Source of the DNA: Kineosporiaceae bacterium
GTDB taxonomy: Bacteria > Actinomycetota > Actinomycetes > Actinomycetales > Kineosporiaceae
Reading direction: 5' to 3'
Assembly: GCA_016713225.1 (NCBI GenBank)
Contig: JADJPO010000001.1
Coordinates: 992,001 to 1,056,000 of the forward strand
DNA length: 64,000 nt
Below are positions 51,222-58,455 of the stretch, piece by piece; within the stretch, counting starts at the first letter, position 1; each line of letters starts with the position of its first letter. The position numbers and the translations under genes were made by a program. The notes under the pieces are model-generated. The model searched no databases and was not told where the DNA came from. It saw only the letters and a program-made list of their open reading frames with translations.

Positions 51222-52472
51222 GTGAGTACGTCGTGGATCGTCGGCATGGCCGGGTTGGCCGGCCTGTTCACCGGCGTGCTCGGCATGTTCGCCTTCCGAC
51301 GCAGCGAACAGGAACGGACCCGGCTCGCAGCGGTGCCCCAGCCCGAACTGCCGCCCGGTCTGACCGATGTGCTGGCCGTGCTGCGCTCTGCGGCGATCTT
51401 GCTGGACGCCGGCCAGGAGGTCAGCACCGCCAGTCCCGCCGCCTATGCCTTCGGCCTGGTCCGTGGGCATGACCTGGTGCACTCCGAGCTGCACGACATG
51501 GCCACCGAGGCCCGCCGGTTCGGTGTGGTGCGCGAGCGGGAACTCGAGCTGCCCCGCGGCCCGCTGGGGTTGGGCCGCCTCGTGGTGAACGCCCGGGTGG
51601 CCCCGCTCGGGTCGGAGTACGTGTTGGTCCTGGTCGACGACCGCACCGAGGCTCGCCGGGTCGAGGAGGTGCGCCGCGATTTCGTGGCCAATGTCAGCCA
51701 TGAGTTGAAGACCCCGATCGGTGCGCTCAAGTTGCTCGCCGAGGCGGTGTCGGACGCCTCCGACGATCCCGAGGCGGTGCAGCACTTCGCGGCCCGCATG
51801 GAACGTGAGGCCCAGCGGCTGGCGACCCTCGTGCAGGAGATCATCGATCTGTCACGGCTGCAGGTGGCCGACGCGCTGCACCCACCGGAGCCGGTCGGGG
51901 TGGACGTGGTCATCTCCGACGCCGTCGATCGAGTCAGGCTGGCGGCGCAGCGTCGCCAGATCACCGTGACCACGGGCGGCGATCTGGGCGCCATCGTCTA
52001 CGGCGACCGCGATCTGCTGGTCACCGCAGTGCGCAACCTGGTCGACAACGCCATTGCCTACTCACCCGAGGGGCGCCGTGTCGCCGTCTTCGTGCGCCGG
52101 GTCGACGGGCTGGTCGAGATCGCCGTCAAGGATCAGGGGTTCGGTATCCCCAAGGCCGACCTGGAGCGCATCTTCGAGCGCTTCTACCGGGTCGACCCGG
52201 CTCGATCCCGGGCCACCGGTGGCACTGGCCTGGGTCTCAGCATCGTCAAGCACGTCACCGCCAACCACGGTGGCGAGGTGACCGTGTGGAGCGAAGAGGG
52301 AGTCGGCTCGACCTTCACCCTGCGGCTGCCGGACAGCTCTCACGCCGCGGCGACGGCAGACGGCGCGCCGTCCTCGCCGGCGGTACTCACCGATCCACCG
52401 GTCAGCCCCGTACTGGGGCTGCCCCTTCATGCCGATTGGAACGGCATGCCATCGAGAGGAGCCACATCGTGA
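51222..52472 (+). CDS. senX3: Sensor histidine kinase SenX3 (PhoR-like)
   Basis: A 416-residue phosphate-sensing kinase. One N-terminal membrane segment (residues 3-24) and no large outer domain, a PAS-like region, then the phospho-His in FVANVSHELKTPIGALKLLA. The ATPase has LVDNAIAYSPEG (N box), DQGFGIP (G1) and GGTGLGLSIVKH (G2). The start GTG 51222 precedes the membrane segment. It overlaps regX3 by four bases (GTGA). Confidence 0.94.
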   Translation: MSTSWIVGMAGLAGLFTGVLGMFAFRRSEQERTRLAAVPQPELPPGLTDVLAVLRSAAILLDAGQEVSTASPAAYAFGLVRGHDLVHSELHDMATEARRFGVVRERELELPRGPLGLGRLVVNARVAPLGSEYVLVLVDDRTEARRVEEVRRDFVANVSHELKTPIGALKLLAEAVSDASDDPEAVQHFAARMEREAQRLATLVQEIIDLSRLQVADALHPPEPVGVDVVISDAVDRVRLAAQRRQITVTTGGDLGAIVYGDRDLLVTAVRNLVDNAIAYSPEGRRVAVFVRRVDGLVEIAVKDQGFGIPKADLERIFERFYRVDPARSRATGGTGLGLSIVKHVTANHGGEVTVWSEEGVGSTFTLRLPDSSHAAATADGAPSSPAVLTDPPVSPVLGLPLHADWNGMPSRGATS

Positions 52473-53149
52473 CCCGCATCCTCGTGGTCGAGGACGAGGA
52501 GTCCTTCAGCGACCCGCTGTCGTATCTCCTGCGCAAGGAAGGATTCGAGGTCACCATCGCCGGGGACGGTCCGTCAGCCCTGGATGAATTCGACCGCACC
52601 GGTGCCGACCTGGTCCTGCTCGACCTGATGTTGCCCGGGCTGCCCGGAACCGAGGTCTGTCGTCAGCTGCGCTCGCGCAGCAACGTCCCGGTGATCATGT
52701 TGACGGCCAAGGACAGCGAGATCGACAAGGTCGTGGGCCTGGAGCTGGGTGCCGACGACTACGTCACCAAGCCGTACTCCTCGCGCGAGCTGGTGGCCCG
52801 CATCCGCGCGGTGCTGCGGCGGGGGGCCGAGGCCGAGGCACCGCCCGCCGTGACGGTGCAGGCCGGGCCGGTGCGCATGGACGTCGACCGCCACGTGGTG
52901 ACCGTCGACGGGCAACCGATCGCCTTGCCGTTGAAGGAGTTCGAGCTGCTCGAACTGCTGCTGCGCAACGCGGGCCGGGTGCTGACCCGCATGCAGTTGA
53001 TCGATCGGGTCTGGGGAGCCGACTACGTCGGGGACACCAAGACCCTGGACGTCCACGTGAAGCGGCTGCGCAGCAAGATCGAGCCGGACCCGGCCAACCC
53101 GCGCTTCCTGGTCACAGTGCGAGGCCTGGGTTACAAGTACGAGGCCTGA
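52469..53149 (+). CDS. regX3: Response regulator RegX3 (PhoP-like)
   Basis: A 226-residue OmpR-type regulator. The receiver has the acidic pair VVEDEE, the phospho-Asp in LVLLDLMLPG and Lys in YVTKPYSS. The winged helix has LPLKEFELLELLLRNAGRVL and RVWGADYVGDTKTLDVHVKR. It should bind PHO-box direct repeats and control pst, phoU and others. GTG 52469 has GAGAGGA 9 bp upstream. A strong terminator follows. Confidence 0.95.
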   Translation: MTRILVVEDEESFSDPLSYLLRKEGFEVTIAGDGPSALDEFDRTGADLVLLDLMLPGLPGTEVCRQLRSRSNVPVIMLTAKDSEIDKVVGLELGADDYVTKPYSSRELVARIRAVLRRGAEAEAPPAVTVQAGPVRMDVDRHVVTVDGQPIALPLKEFELLELLLRNAGRVLTRMQLIDRVWGADYVGDTKTLDVHVKRLRSKIEPDPANPRFLVTVRGLGYKYEA

Positions 53150-53190
53150 ACCATCAGGACCGCGTGAACGGAACCGCCCCTGAACGCACG

Positions 53191-53222
53191 AGAGGGCCGC
53201 TGCGTCACTGCAGCGGCCCTCT
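53191..53222 (+). terminator. Strong hairpin after regX3
   Basis: AGAGGGCCGCTGC (53191-53203), loop GTCACT, perfect complement (53210-53222). 13-bp stem. Confidence 0.85.
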
Positions 53223-53283
53223 GGCGTGGTGGGGGGACCCCGGTGGATCAGGTGAACGCGGTGAACCCGGTGACGTTCTCGGG

Positions 53284-53802
53284 TCAGGGCTTCAGGGAGG
53301 CGTAGTGGCCCTCGGCGGCGAGCACCGGCAGGGAGATGGTGGCCGTACCGGCGCCGGTGCGGGCCTGCAGCTTCAGGACGCTGCCGGGGGCGGTGGGCAG
53401 CGAGCCCAGCGAGACCTTGGCGCCGTCGGTACCGCCCACAGCGGCGAGCTTGCCGGGCTCGACGGTGACCGAACCGGTGCCCACCGAGGTCTGCCCGGCG
53501 CCGTCCAGGACCGTCAGGTCGACGGTCACGGCGGAGGTGCCCTGGTTGACCACGGCGCCGATCAGGGTGCCAGCGGCGCCCTTCTCGGTGCCGACCACGA
53601 GGAAGTTGCGCAGCTGGACGGCGGCGCCCGAGTTGGGGTCGGTGATCGAACCGTTGGTGCCGTCAGCGGCGGCATAGGTGGTCGCGGTGGTGTTGGGGCT
53701 CACATACGAGCAACCCGCCACCCCCGGGACGACGAGCAGTGCCGCCGCCGAGAGCAGGACACCCAGTCGGGACGATCGTCCCTGACCACTGTTGCGCTTC
53801 AC
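53284..53802 (-). CDS. LpqE-like lipoprotein
   Basis: A 172-residue exported protein. The signal peptide ends in VAGC (Cys31). The mature part is an Ig-like beta domain with regular Val/Thr strands (LRNFLVVGTEKGAAGTLIGA, VTVDLTVLDG). The divergent position beside carD matches LpqE in mycobacteria (Rv3584/Rv3583c). The function is unknown; copper-chaperone-like folds are similar but no Met/His ligands are seen. Confidence 0.75.
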   Translation of the reverse strand: MKRNSGQGRSSRLGVLLSAAALLVVPGVAGCSYVSPNTTATTYAAADGTNGSITDPNSGAAVQLRNFLVVGTEKGAAGTLIGAVVNQGTSAVTVDLTVLDGAGQTSVGTGSVTVEPGKLAAVGGTDGAKVSLGSLPTAPGSVLKLQARTGAGTATISLPVLAAEGHYASLKP

Positions 53803-54186
53803 GTCCGGTTCCTTTCCATCCGATCCGCGTCCGGATCGGCTCGGCCACGGCCTGCGGACAAGCCCTCGATGACCTTGCTGAAGACGGGGTTCACGGCTCG
53901 GTTTCCCGCCGCGCGCAGCCTACTCGCTCGCACCCCCGGGCCGTTGCTGCTCGGCGGACGAGTCGGTATCAGGTTGGCCGGTGTCGCCGAGCGGCGTGGT
54001 CTCGGTGATCCTCGGATGATCCCCGGACGGTGGTCGCGGTACCCCGGCAGGCACGGGCGCCGGGCCTTTGTCAAGCGCCTCCCCGAGCCGGCACCCGCCT
54101 CTGACCTGCGCAAACGCTCGGCGAACGCGCTGCCGCTGCTCCGTTCGCGTGCTAGGCTGGAGGTCTGGGAAAGGGGATAACACCAC
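53803..54186. other. lpqE-carD divergent intergenic region
   Basis: This 384-bp non-coding stretch holds the carD promoter near its right end. No other gene, hairpin or repeat was recognised. Confidence 0.5.
54131..54158 (+). promoter_or_regulatory. carD promoter
   Basis: TGCCGC (54131-54136), 16 bp, TAGGCT (54153-54158). A GGGG-rich ribosome-binding site lies at 54170-54176 before ATG 54187. The -35 is weak, as is usual for promoters in these genomes. Confidence 0.5.
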
Positions 54187-54681
54187 ATGGGTTTCAAGGT
54201 CGGCGAAACGGTCGTTCACCCGCAGCACGGAGCGGCGCAAATCGTAGAGACTGAGGTTCGGGTCGTCCAGGGGGTGGAACGACAGTATCTCGTCCTTCGA
54301 CCCACCGAGAAGGTCACCCAGAGCGACCTGACGATCAAGGTCCCGGCCCAGAATGTCGAGCTCGTGGGCTTGCGTGACGTTGTGGGGCAGGAAGGTCTCG
54401 ATCGCATGTTCGAGGTGCTCCGCGCCTCCTATGCCGAGGAGCCCACCAACTGGTCCCGGCGGTACAAGGCCAATCTGGAGAAGCTCCACTCCGGCGATGT
54501 GATCAAGGTCGCCGAGGTCGTTCGTGACCTGACCCGCCGCGACCAGGGCCGTGGCCTGTCGACGGGTGAGAAGCAGATGCTCGGTCGGGCGCGCACGATC
54601 CTTGTGTCCGAGCTCGCACTTGCCGAACGTACCAATGAGGACAAGGCGGCGGCCATCCTCGACGAGGTGCTCGCTTCCTGA
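54187..54681 (+). CDS. carD: RNA polymerase-binding transcription factor CarD
   Basis: A 164-residue essential regulator that stabilises the RNA polymerase open complex. The RNAP-interaction (Tudor-like) domain is MGFKVGETVVHPQHGAAQIV and onward; the helical C-terminal domain with NWSRRYKANLEKLHSGD carries the Trp that props open the upstream edge of the bubble. Full family length. Confidence 0.96.
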   Translation: MGFKVGETVVHPQHGAAQIVETEVRVVQGVERQYLVLRPTEKVTQSDLTIKVPAQNVELVGLRDVVGQEGLDRMFEVLRASYAEEPTNWSRRYKANLEKLHSGDVIKVAEVVRDLTRRDQGRGLSTGEKQMLGRARTILVSELALAERTNEDKAAAILDEVLAS

Positions 54682-54735
54682 GGTTCGCCTGGCTCGTACG
54701 GCTGTCGCCGCTCTGACATCGAGAGGGGCGGCAGC

Positions 54736-55902
54736 GTGCGGCAGCGGGAAACGTCCGTGCCTCAGAACATCGTCGAGGTCCTGCGATTCTGCGTCGTGGC
54801 CTTCCTCGCCGGTGTCGGGTATCAGGTCGCCCGAGGATTCGGGAGCGGCCGCCGCGTCATCGGGGTCTTCGATGCCCCGGCCCTCGGGATCGTGCTGGGT
54901 GCCGCCGCGGGGTACGTGCTCGGCGGGGTCGTCGCGCGACTCACCTTCCGGACCGTCACCCGAACCGAGAAGGCACTCTCCGGGCGATCGCCCGAGCAAC
55001 TGCTCGCGGGGCTGACCGGCGCCGTCGGCGGGGTTCTGCTCGCGGCGGCCCTCACCTGGCCCATGTTGCTGGTCGGTTCGGCGCAACTCACGGCGCCGCT
55101 CTTCCTGTTCGTCGTGATCACCCTGGGCAGCCTCGGCTATCGGCTCGGGTTGAGCCAACGTCAGGGCGTGCTCCAGTTGCTCGGTGGCAGCGGCCGCCTC
55201 GGCGTACCGCAGCCGGCGGCGTCGTCCCTGCCCATGGTCCTGGATACCTCGGTGGCCATCGACGGCCGGTTGCTGGACGTCGTCCGCGCGGGGTTCTTGC
55301 ACGGTGCGGTCCTGGTGCCCGAGCCCGTGCTGGGCGAGTTGCAGCACTTCGCCGATTCGGCCGACGACCAGCGCCGGGCGAAGGGCCGACGGGGCCTCGA
55401 TGCGCTGGAGGAGTTGCGTCAGGAACGCGGTATCGACCTCGAGGTGATCGGCGACGAGGCGCCCGAGGTCGCGGAGGTCGACGCCAAACTCGTGCACATC
55501 TGCCTCACCCGCACCGCGTCGTTGCTCACCCTCGACACCAATCTCGCCCGCGTGGCCGCCGTGGCAGGCTGCCGCGTGCTCAATCTGCACGCCCTGGCCC
55601 TGGCCCTGCGCCCGCCCGTGATGGCCGGTGAACGGATCACCGTGTTGCTGACCCGCCCCGGCAAGGAGCCGGGCCAAGCCGTCGGGTATCTGGACGACGG
55701 CACCATGGTGGTCGTGGAGCGGGCGCGTGAGCAGATCGGACACGAGCGGGAGGTGCAGGTCAGCAGCGTCCTGGTGACCGCCAACGGACGTATGGTGTTC
55801 GCCCGACCGGCGGACACCGAGCCGGTCCCCCGGCAGCGGACGGCGGAGATCACCGCCCGGATCGCCGCCGCGGCCGCCCGCGCCGAACAGGAGCATCGCT
55901 GA
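54736..55902 (+). CDS. PIN-TRAM membrane protein (YacL-like)
   Basis: A 388-residue protein. Four N-terminal membrane segments (about 10-135) are followed by a PIN nuclease-like domain (MVLDTSVAIDGRLLDVVRAG, ELQHFAD, TLDTNLARVA: conserved Asp and Glu) and a TRAM domain (GERITVLLTRPGKEPGQAVG, YLDDGTMVVVERA). Related proteins lie beside carD/ispD in many Gram-positive genomes; an RNA target is probable but unproved. GTG 54736 is the likely start. Two bases separate it from the next gene. Confidence 0.9.
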   Translation: MRQRETSVPQNIVEVLRFCVVAFLAGVGYQVARGFGSGRRVIGVFDAPALGIVLGAAAGYVLGGVVARLTFRTVTRTEKALSGRSPEQLLAGLTGAVGGVLLAAALTWPMLLVGSAQLTAPLFLFVVITLGSLGYRLGLSQRQGVLQLLGGSGRLGVPQPAASSLPMVLDTSVAIDGRLLDVVRAGFLHGAVLVPEPVLGELQHFADSADDQRRAKGRRGLDALEELRQERGIDLEVIGDEAPEVAEVDAKLVHICLTRTASLLTLDTNLARVAAVAGCRVLNLHALALALRPPVMAGERITVLLTRPGKEPGQAVGYLDDGTMVVVERAREQIGHEREVQVSSVLVTANGRMVFARPADTEPVPRQRTAEITARIAAAAARAEQEHR

Positions 55903-55904
55903 CC

Positions 55905-56534
55905 ATGCCGCACGTCGTGCCGGGCAGTGTGCTGTGTGTGCTGTTGCCGCTCGACGAGCCGGCCGGCGAGCTCAGCCTGGGGGAGGGGTCGCTGCTGGAA
56001 CGGGCGGTCGGGCTGCTGCGCGCCGCCGTGCCCGGGTGCACCGTGATCACCGCACCGTTGGGGCCGGATCTGGCCTACCTCGTCGATTCCGCCGGCGCCG
56101 AGTTGGTACTGGTGCACGACCCCACGTTCCCCTTCGTCAGCGTCGAGCAGGTGCGGTCCGTGCAGGCCGCCGCCGACGCCTCGGACACGGCCGCCGTCCT
56201 GGTGACCGCGGTCACCGACACCCTCAAGCAGGTGGCCCCGGACGACCGGGTGCTGGCCACGGTGGACCGCGCGAGCTTCCAGGCCCTGATCGGGCCGTTG
56301 GTGGTGACGCCGCCGGTGCTCTCGGCGACCCTGGCCGCCGTGCGTGTCGACCCGTCACCCGAGGGCCGGCTGGCGGCCCTGGTCGAGGCGCTCGGCCGGT
56401 TGGTCGGGGTGAGCCGGGTGATCCTGGACGAACCCGGCGCGGCGGGGTGCCGGGTGAGCAGCGCGGACGACCTGCGTTACGCCGAGGCCCTCCTCGCCAG
56501 CAAGGCCTCGGCCACGGTGGCGTCCGCGGGGTAG
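55905..56534 (+). CDS. IspD-like protein lacking the nucleotide-binding loop
   Basis: A 209-residue protein that aligns by eye with IspD: VLVHDPTFPFVSVEQVRSVQ (cf. VHDAARPFV), AVLVTAVTDTLKQVAPDDRV (cf. VPVTDTIK), ATVDRASFQALIGPLVVTPP and VSSADDLRYAEALLA (cf. the IspD C-terminus). The Gly-rich CTP loop and Lys of true IspD are absent; the N-terminus reads CVLLPLDEPAGELSLGEG instead. It is probably a pseudoenzyme or regulator. The true ispD is encoded tail-to-tail, with 58 bp of overlap at the 3' ends. Confidence 0.7.
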   Translation: MPHVVPGSVLCVLLPLDEPAGELSLGEGSLLERAVGLLRAAVPGCTVITAPLGPDLAYLVDSAGAELVLVHDPTFPFVSVEQVRSVQAAADASDTAAVLVTAVTDTLKQVAPDDRVLATVDRASFQALIGPLVVTPPVLSATLAAVRVDPSPEGRLAALVEALGRLVGVSRVILDEPGAAGCRVSSADDLRYAEALLASKASATVASAG

Positions 56535-57211
56535 GTGACCTTCAGGTTGGTGGCCGATCCGGCCACGGCCTGGATCACCAGATCGCTGAACTGTTCCACT
56601 GTCGAGGCGGTGTCGGTGCCCTCGGCCCCGTCGCGTGCTGCTGCCGCAAAGGCGTCCAACAGGCCGGCGGCGCGGAACGCCTGCGGCGTCTGAACCCGGA
56701 CCAGCCGCACCGGTTGCCGGTGGGCGCCGCTGCTCGTCCCGCCGGGGCCGGTGGCCTCCACCAGGGGTCCGGCGGCCACGGCCGGAACGGCGCCGCCGGA
56801 CTCGGCGGCCGTCGTGATCACCTCGGCGAACAGGGCGGGGTCGGCCAGCGGCCGGGCGCCGTCGTGGATGGCCACCACGTCGAGCTCACCCGCCCTGATG
56901 GCCAGGGCCAGATGGCGCACGGCAGCCTCCTCGGAGCGGTGCCGGGAGTCGCCGCCGGTGACCACCTCCACCGGCAGTGCACACGGGTACTCGGCGAGCA
57001 TCCGATGGGCCGTCGGCGCGTCGTCCGCTCGCACGACCAGGATCAACCGGGCCACGCCCGGGGTGCGGGCCGCGGCGTCCAGCGACCAGGCGAGCAGCGG
57101 CCGGCCGGCCACGGGCAGATAGACCTTGTTGAGCGTGGCGCCGCGGGCATCCGTGGCGCCCACGCGGCTCCCACTGCCGCCGGCCAGGACGACGATCGCC
57201 GCGCGCGTCAT
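56477..57211 (-). CDS. ispD: 2-C-methyl-D-erythritol 4-phosphate cytidylyltransferase
   Basis: A 244-residue enzyme of the MEP isoprenoid pathway. The nucleotide loop VVLAGGSGSRVG is followed by LNKVYLPVAGRPLLAWSLDA (catalytic Lys), then VVAIHDGARPLADP, VRVQTPQAFRA and GSATNLKVTYPADATVAEAL. ATG 57211 is supported by TACAGT seven bases upstream (leaderless). It runs opposite to carD and ispF, unlike the usual collinear order. Confidence 0.94.
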   Translation of the reverse strand: MTRAAIVVLAGGSGSRVGATDARGATLNKVYLPVAGRPLLAWSLDAAARTPGVARLILVVRADDAPTAHRMLAEYPCALPVEVVTGGDSRHRSEEAAVRHLALAIRAGELDVVAIHDGARPLADPALFAEVITTAAESGGAVPAVAAGPLVEATGPGGTSSGAHRQPVRLVRVQTPQAFRAAGLLDAFAAAARDGAEGTDTASTVEQFSDLVIQAVAGSATNLKVTYPADATVAEALLARRASA

Positions 57212-57218
57212 GGGCCCA

Positions 57219-57224
57219 ACTGTA
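57219..57224 (-). promoter_or_regulatory. -10 element TACAGT, predicted leaderless ispD
   Basis: Minus strand TACAGT, 7 nt, then ATG 57211. Confidence 0.6.
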
Positions 57225-57287
57225 GGCAGTGCGAGGTACGTCCCGTCGATCACCTGCGGACGGCTGGGCGAGTCGTACGGTGTGCCG

Positions 57288-57833
57288 GTGACCACAGCCG
57301 ATTCTCGAGCCGATTCTCACCCCGCTCGCCCGGTGTCGATCAGGACGGGCATCGGTGTGGACGTGCACCGGTTCGCCGAAACCCCGGTCGACGGCCGATC
57401 GCCCCGGCCGATGCGGATGGCCGGTCTGGACTGGCCGGGGGAGGTGGGGTTGGAGGGGCATTCCGACGCCGATGTCGCCGCGCATGCCTGCTGCGATGCC
57501 TTGCTGTCGGCCGCCGGGCTCGGTGACCTCGGCTCGACCTTCGGGACGTCGCAGCCCCAGTGGGCGGGGGCCTCCGGCTCGACCCTGCTCACGGAGACCG
57601 CCCGGCTGGTGCGCGCCGCGGGTTTCCAGATCGGCAACGTGGCGGTGCAGGTGATCGGCAACCGGCCGAAGATCGGGCCGCGGCGGGATGAGGCGCAGCG
57701 GGCGCTCGAGGCGGCGTGCGGCGCCCCGGTGTCGGTGTCCGCGACCACCACCGACGGGCTGGGTCTGACCGGACGCGGCGAGGGGGTGGCGGCGATCGCC
57801 ACCGCGTTGGTGGTCCTGACGCCGGCGGGCTGA
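57288..57833 (+). CDS. ispF: 2-C-methyl-D-erythritol 2,4-cyclodiphosphate synthase
   Basis: A small trimeric MEP-pathway enzyme. GIGVDVHRF carries the zinc Asp and His; GHSDADVAAHACCDALL, GDLGSTFGTS and TTTDGLGLTGRGEG complete the family motifs. GTG 57288 gives 181 residues; GTG 57333 would give the more usual 166 and is also likely. It starts divergently from ispD, with 76 bp between the starts. Confidence 0.94.
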   Translation: MTTADSRADSHPARPVSIRTGIGVDVHRFAETPVDGRSPRPMRMAGLDWPGEVGLEGHSDADVAAHACCDALLSAAGLGDLGSTFGTSQPQWAGASGSTLLTETARLVRAAGFQIGNVAVQVIGNRPKIGPRRDEAQRALEAACGAPVSVSATTTDGLGLTGRGEGVAAIATALVVLTPAG

Positions 57834-57870
57834 CGTGAACGGGATCTGTGGTGTCCGGACGAGGGACGGA

Positions 57871-57876
57871 TACAGT
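57871..57876 (+). promoter_or_regulatory. -10 element TACAGT, predicted leaderless oxidoreductase gene
   Basis: TACAGT, 7 nt, then GTG 57884. Confidence 0.55.
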
Positions 57877-57883
57877 GCACGCC

Positions 57884-58267
57884 GTGACCGACCTGACCGA
57901 CGCCGCGAAGGCGCTGCTGGATGCCCCCGAGTACGCCACCGTCGCCACCATCGACCCCGATGGGCAGCCCCAGTTGTCGGTGGTGTGGATCGGCCGGGAC
58001 GGCAACGACGTCCTGTTCTCGACGCTGTGGGGTCGGCGCAAGACCACCAACCTGCAGCGTGACGCTCGGGCCACGCTGCTCGTCTTCCCCAAGGACAACC
58101 CGTACCAGTACGTGGAGATCCGCGGCACCGTCACCCTCGAGGACGACCCCACGGCCGCCTACATCGACGAGATGTCCCTGAAGTACACCGGCAACGCGAG
58201 GTTCGACGGCCCCAGGGACGGCCGCGTCGTCGTCCGCCTCACCCCCCACCGCGTCGTCCAGCACTGA
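57884..58267 (+). CDS. PPOX-class F420-dependent oxidoreductase
   Basis: A 127-residue split beta-barrel protein of the Rv1155/PPOX group that uses F420 (or FMN). Typical sequence: YATVATIDPDGQPQLSVVWI, FSTLWGRRKTTNLQRD and NPYQYVEIRGTVTLEDDP. The substrate is unknown. GTG 57884 gives the family's usual length and has a -10 at the leaderless distance. Element S2 follows. Confidence 0.88.
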   Translation: MTDLTDAAKALLDAPEYATVATIDPDGQPQLSVVWIGRDGNDVLFSTLWGRRKTTNLQRDARATLLVFPKDNPYQYVEIRGTVTLEDDPTAAYIDEMSLKYTGNARFDGPRDGRVVVRLTPHRVVQH

Positions 58268-58295
58268 CCCCAACCCCCACCAGCCCAACCCCCCA

Positions 58296-58397
58296 AACCC
58301 GCTCATGCTCCGCAGCGGACGGCTGATGCTCCGCGGGTAGGCATTGACAGCGTTGTCTTCGGCTCATCGCTGCACACCTGCGGAGCATGAGCAGGTT
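58296..58397. repeat. Interspersed element S2, about 102 bp
   Basis: Same design as S1: AACCCGCTCATGCTCCGC, then GCTGATGCTCCGCGGGT, a variable middle, then CCTGCGGAGCATGAGC and GGTT. C-rich sequence precedes it and G-rich sequence follows. Confidence 0.85.
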
Positions 58398-58443
58398 GGT
58401 TGGGGTGCCTGGGCGGGTTGGGTGGGTGGGTTGGGCGGGCCGG

Positions 58444-58449
58444 TAGCCT
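58444..58449 (+). promoter_or_regulatory. -10 element TAGCCT, predicted leaderless cysS
   Basis: TAGCCT, 6 nt, then GTG 58456. Confidence 0.55.
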
Positions 58450-58455
58450 GGACGG

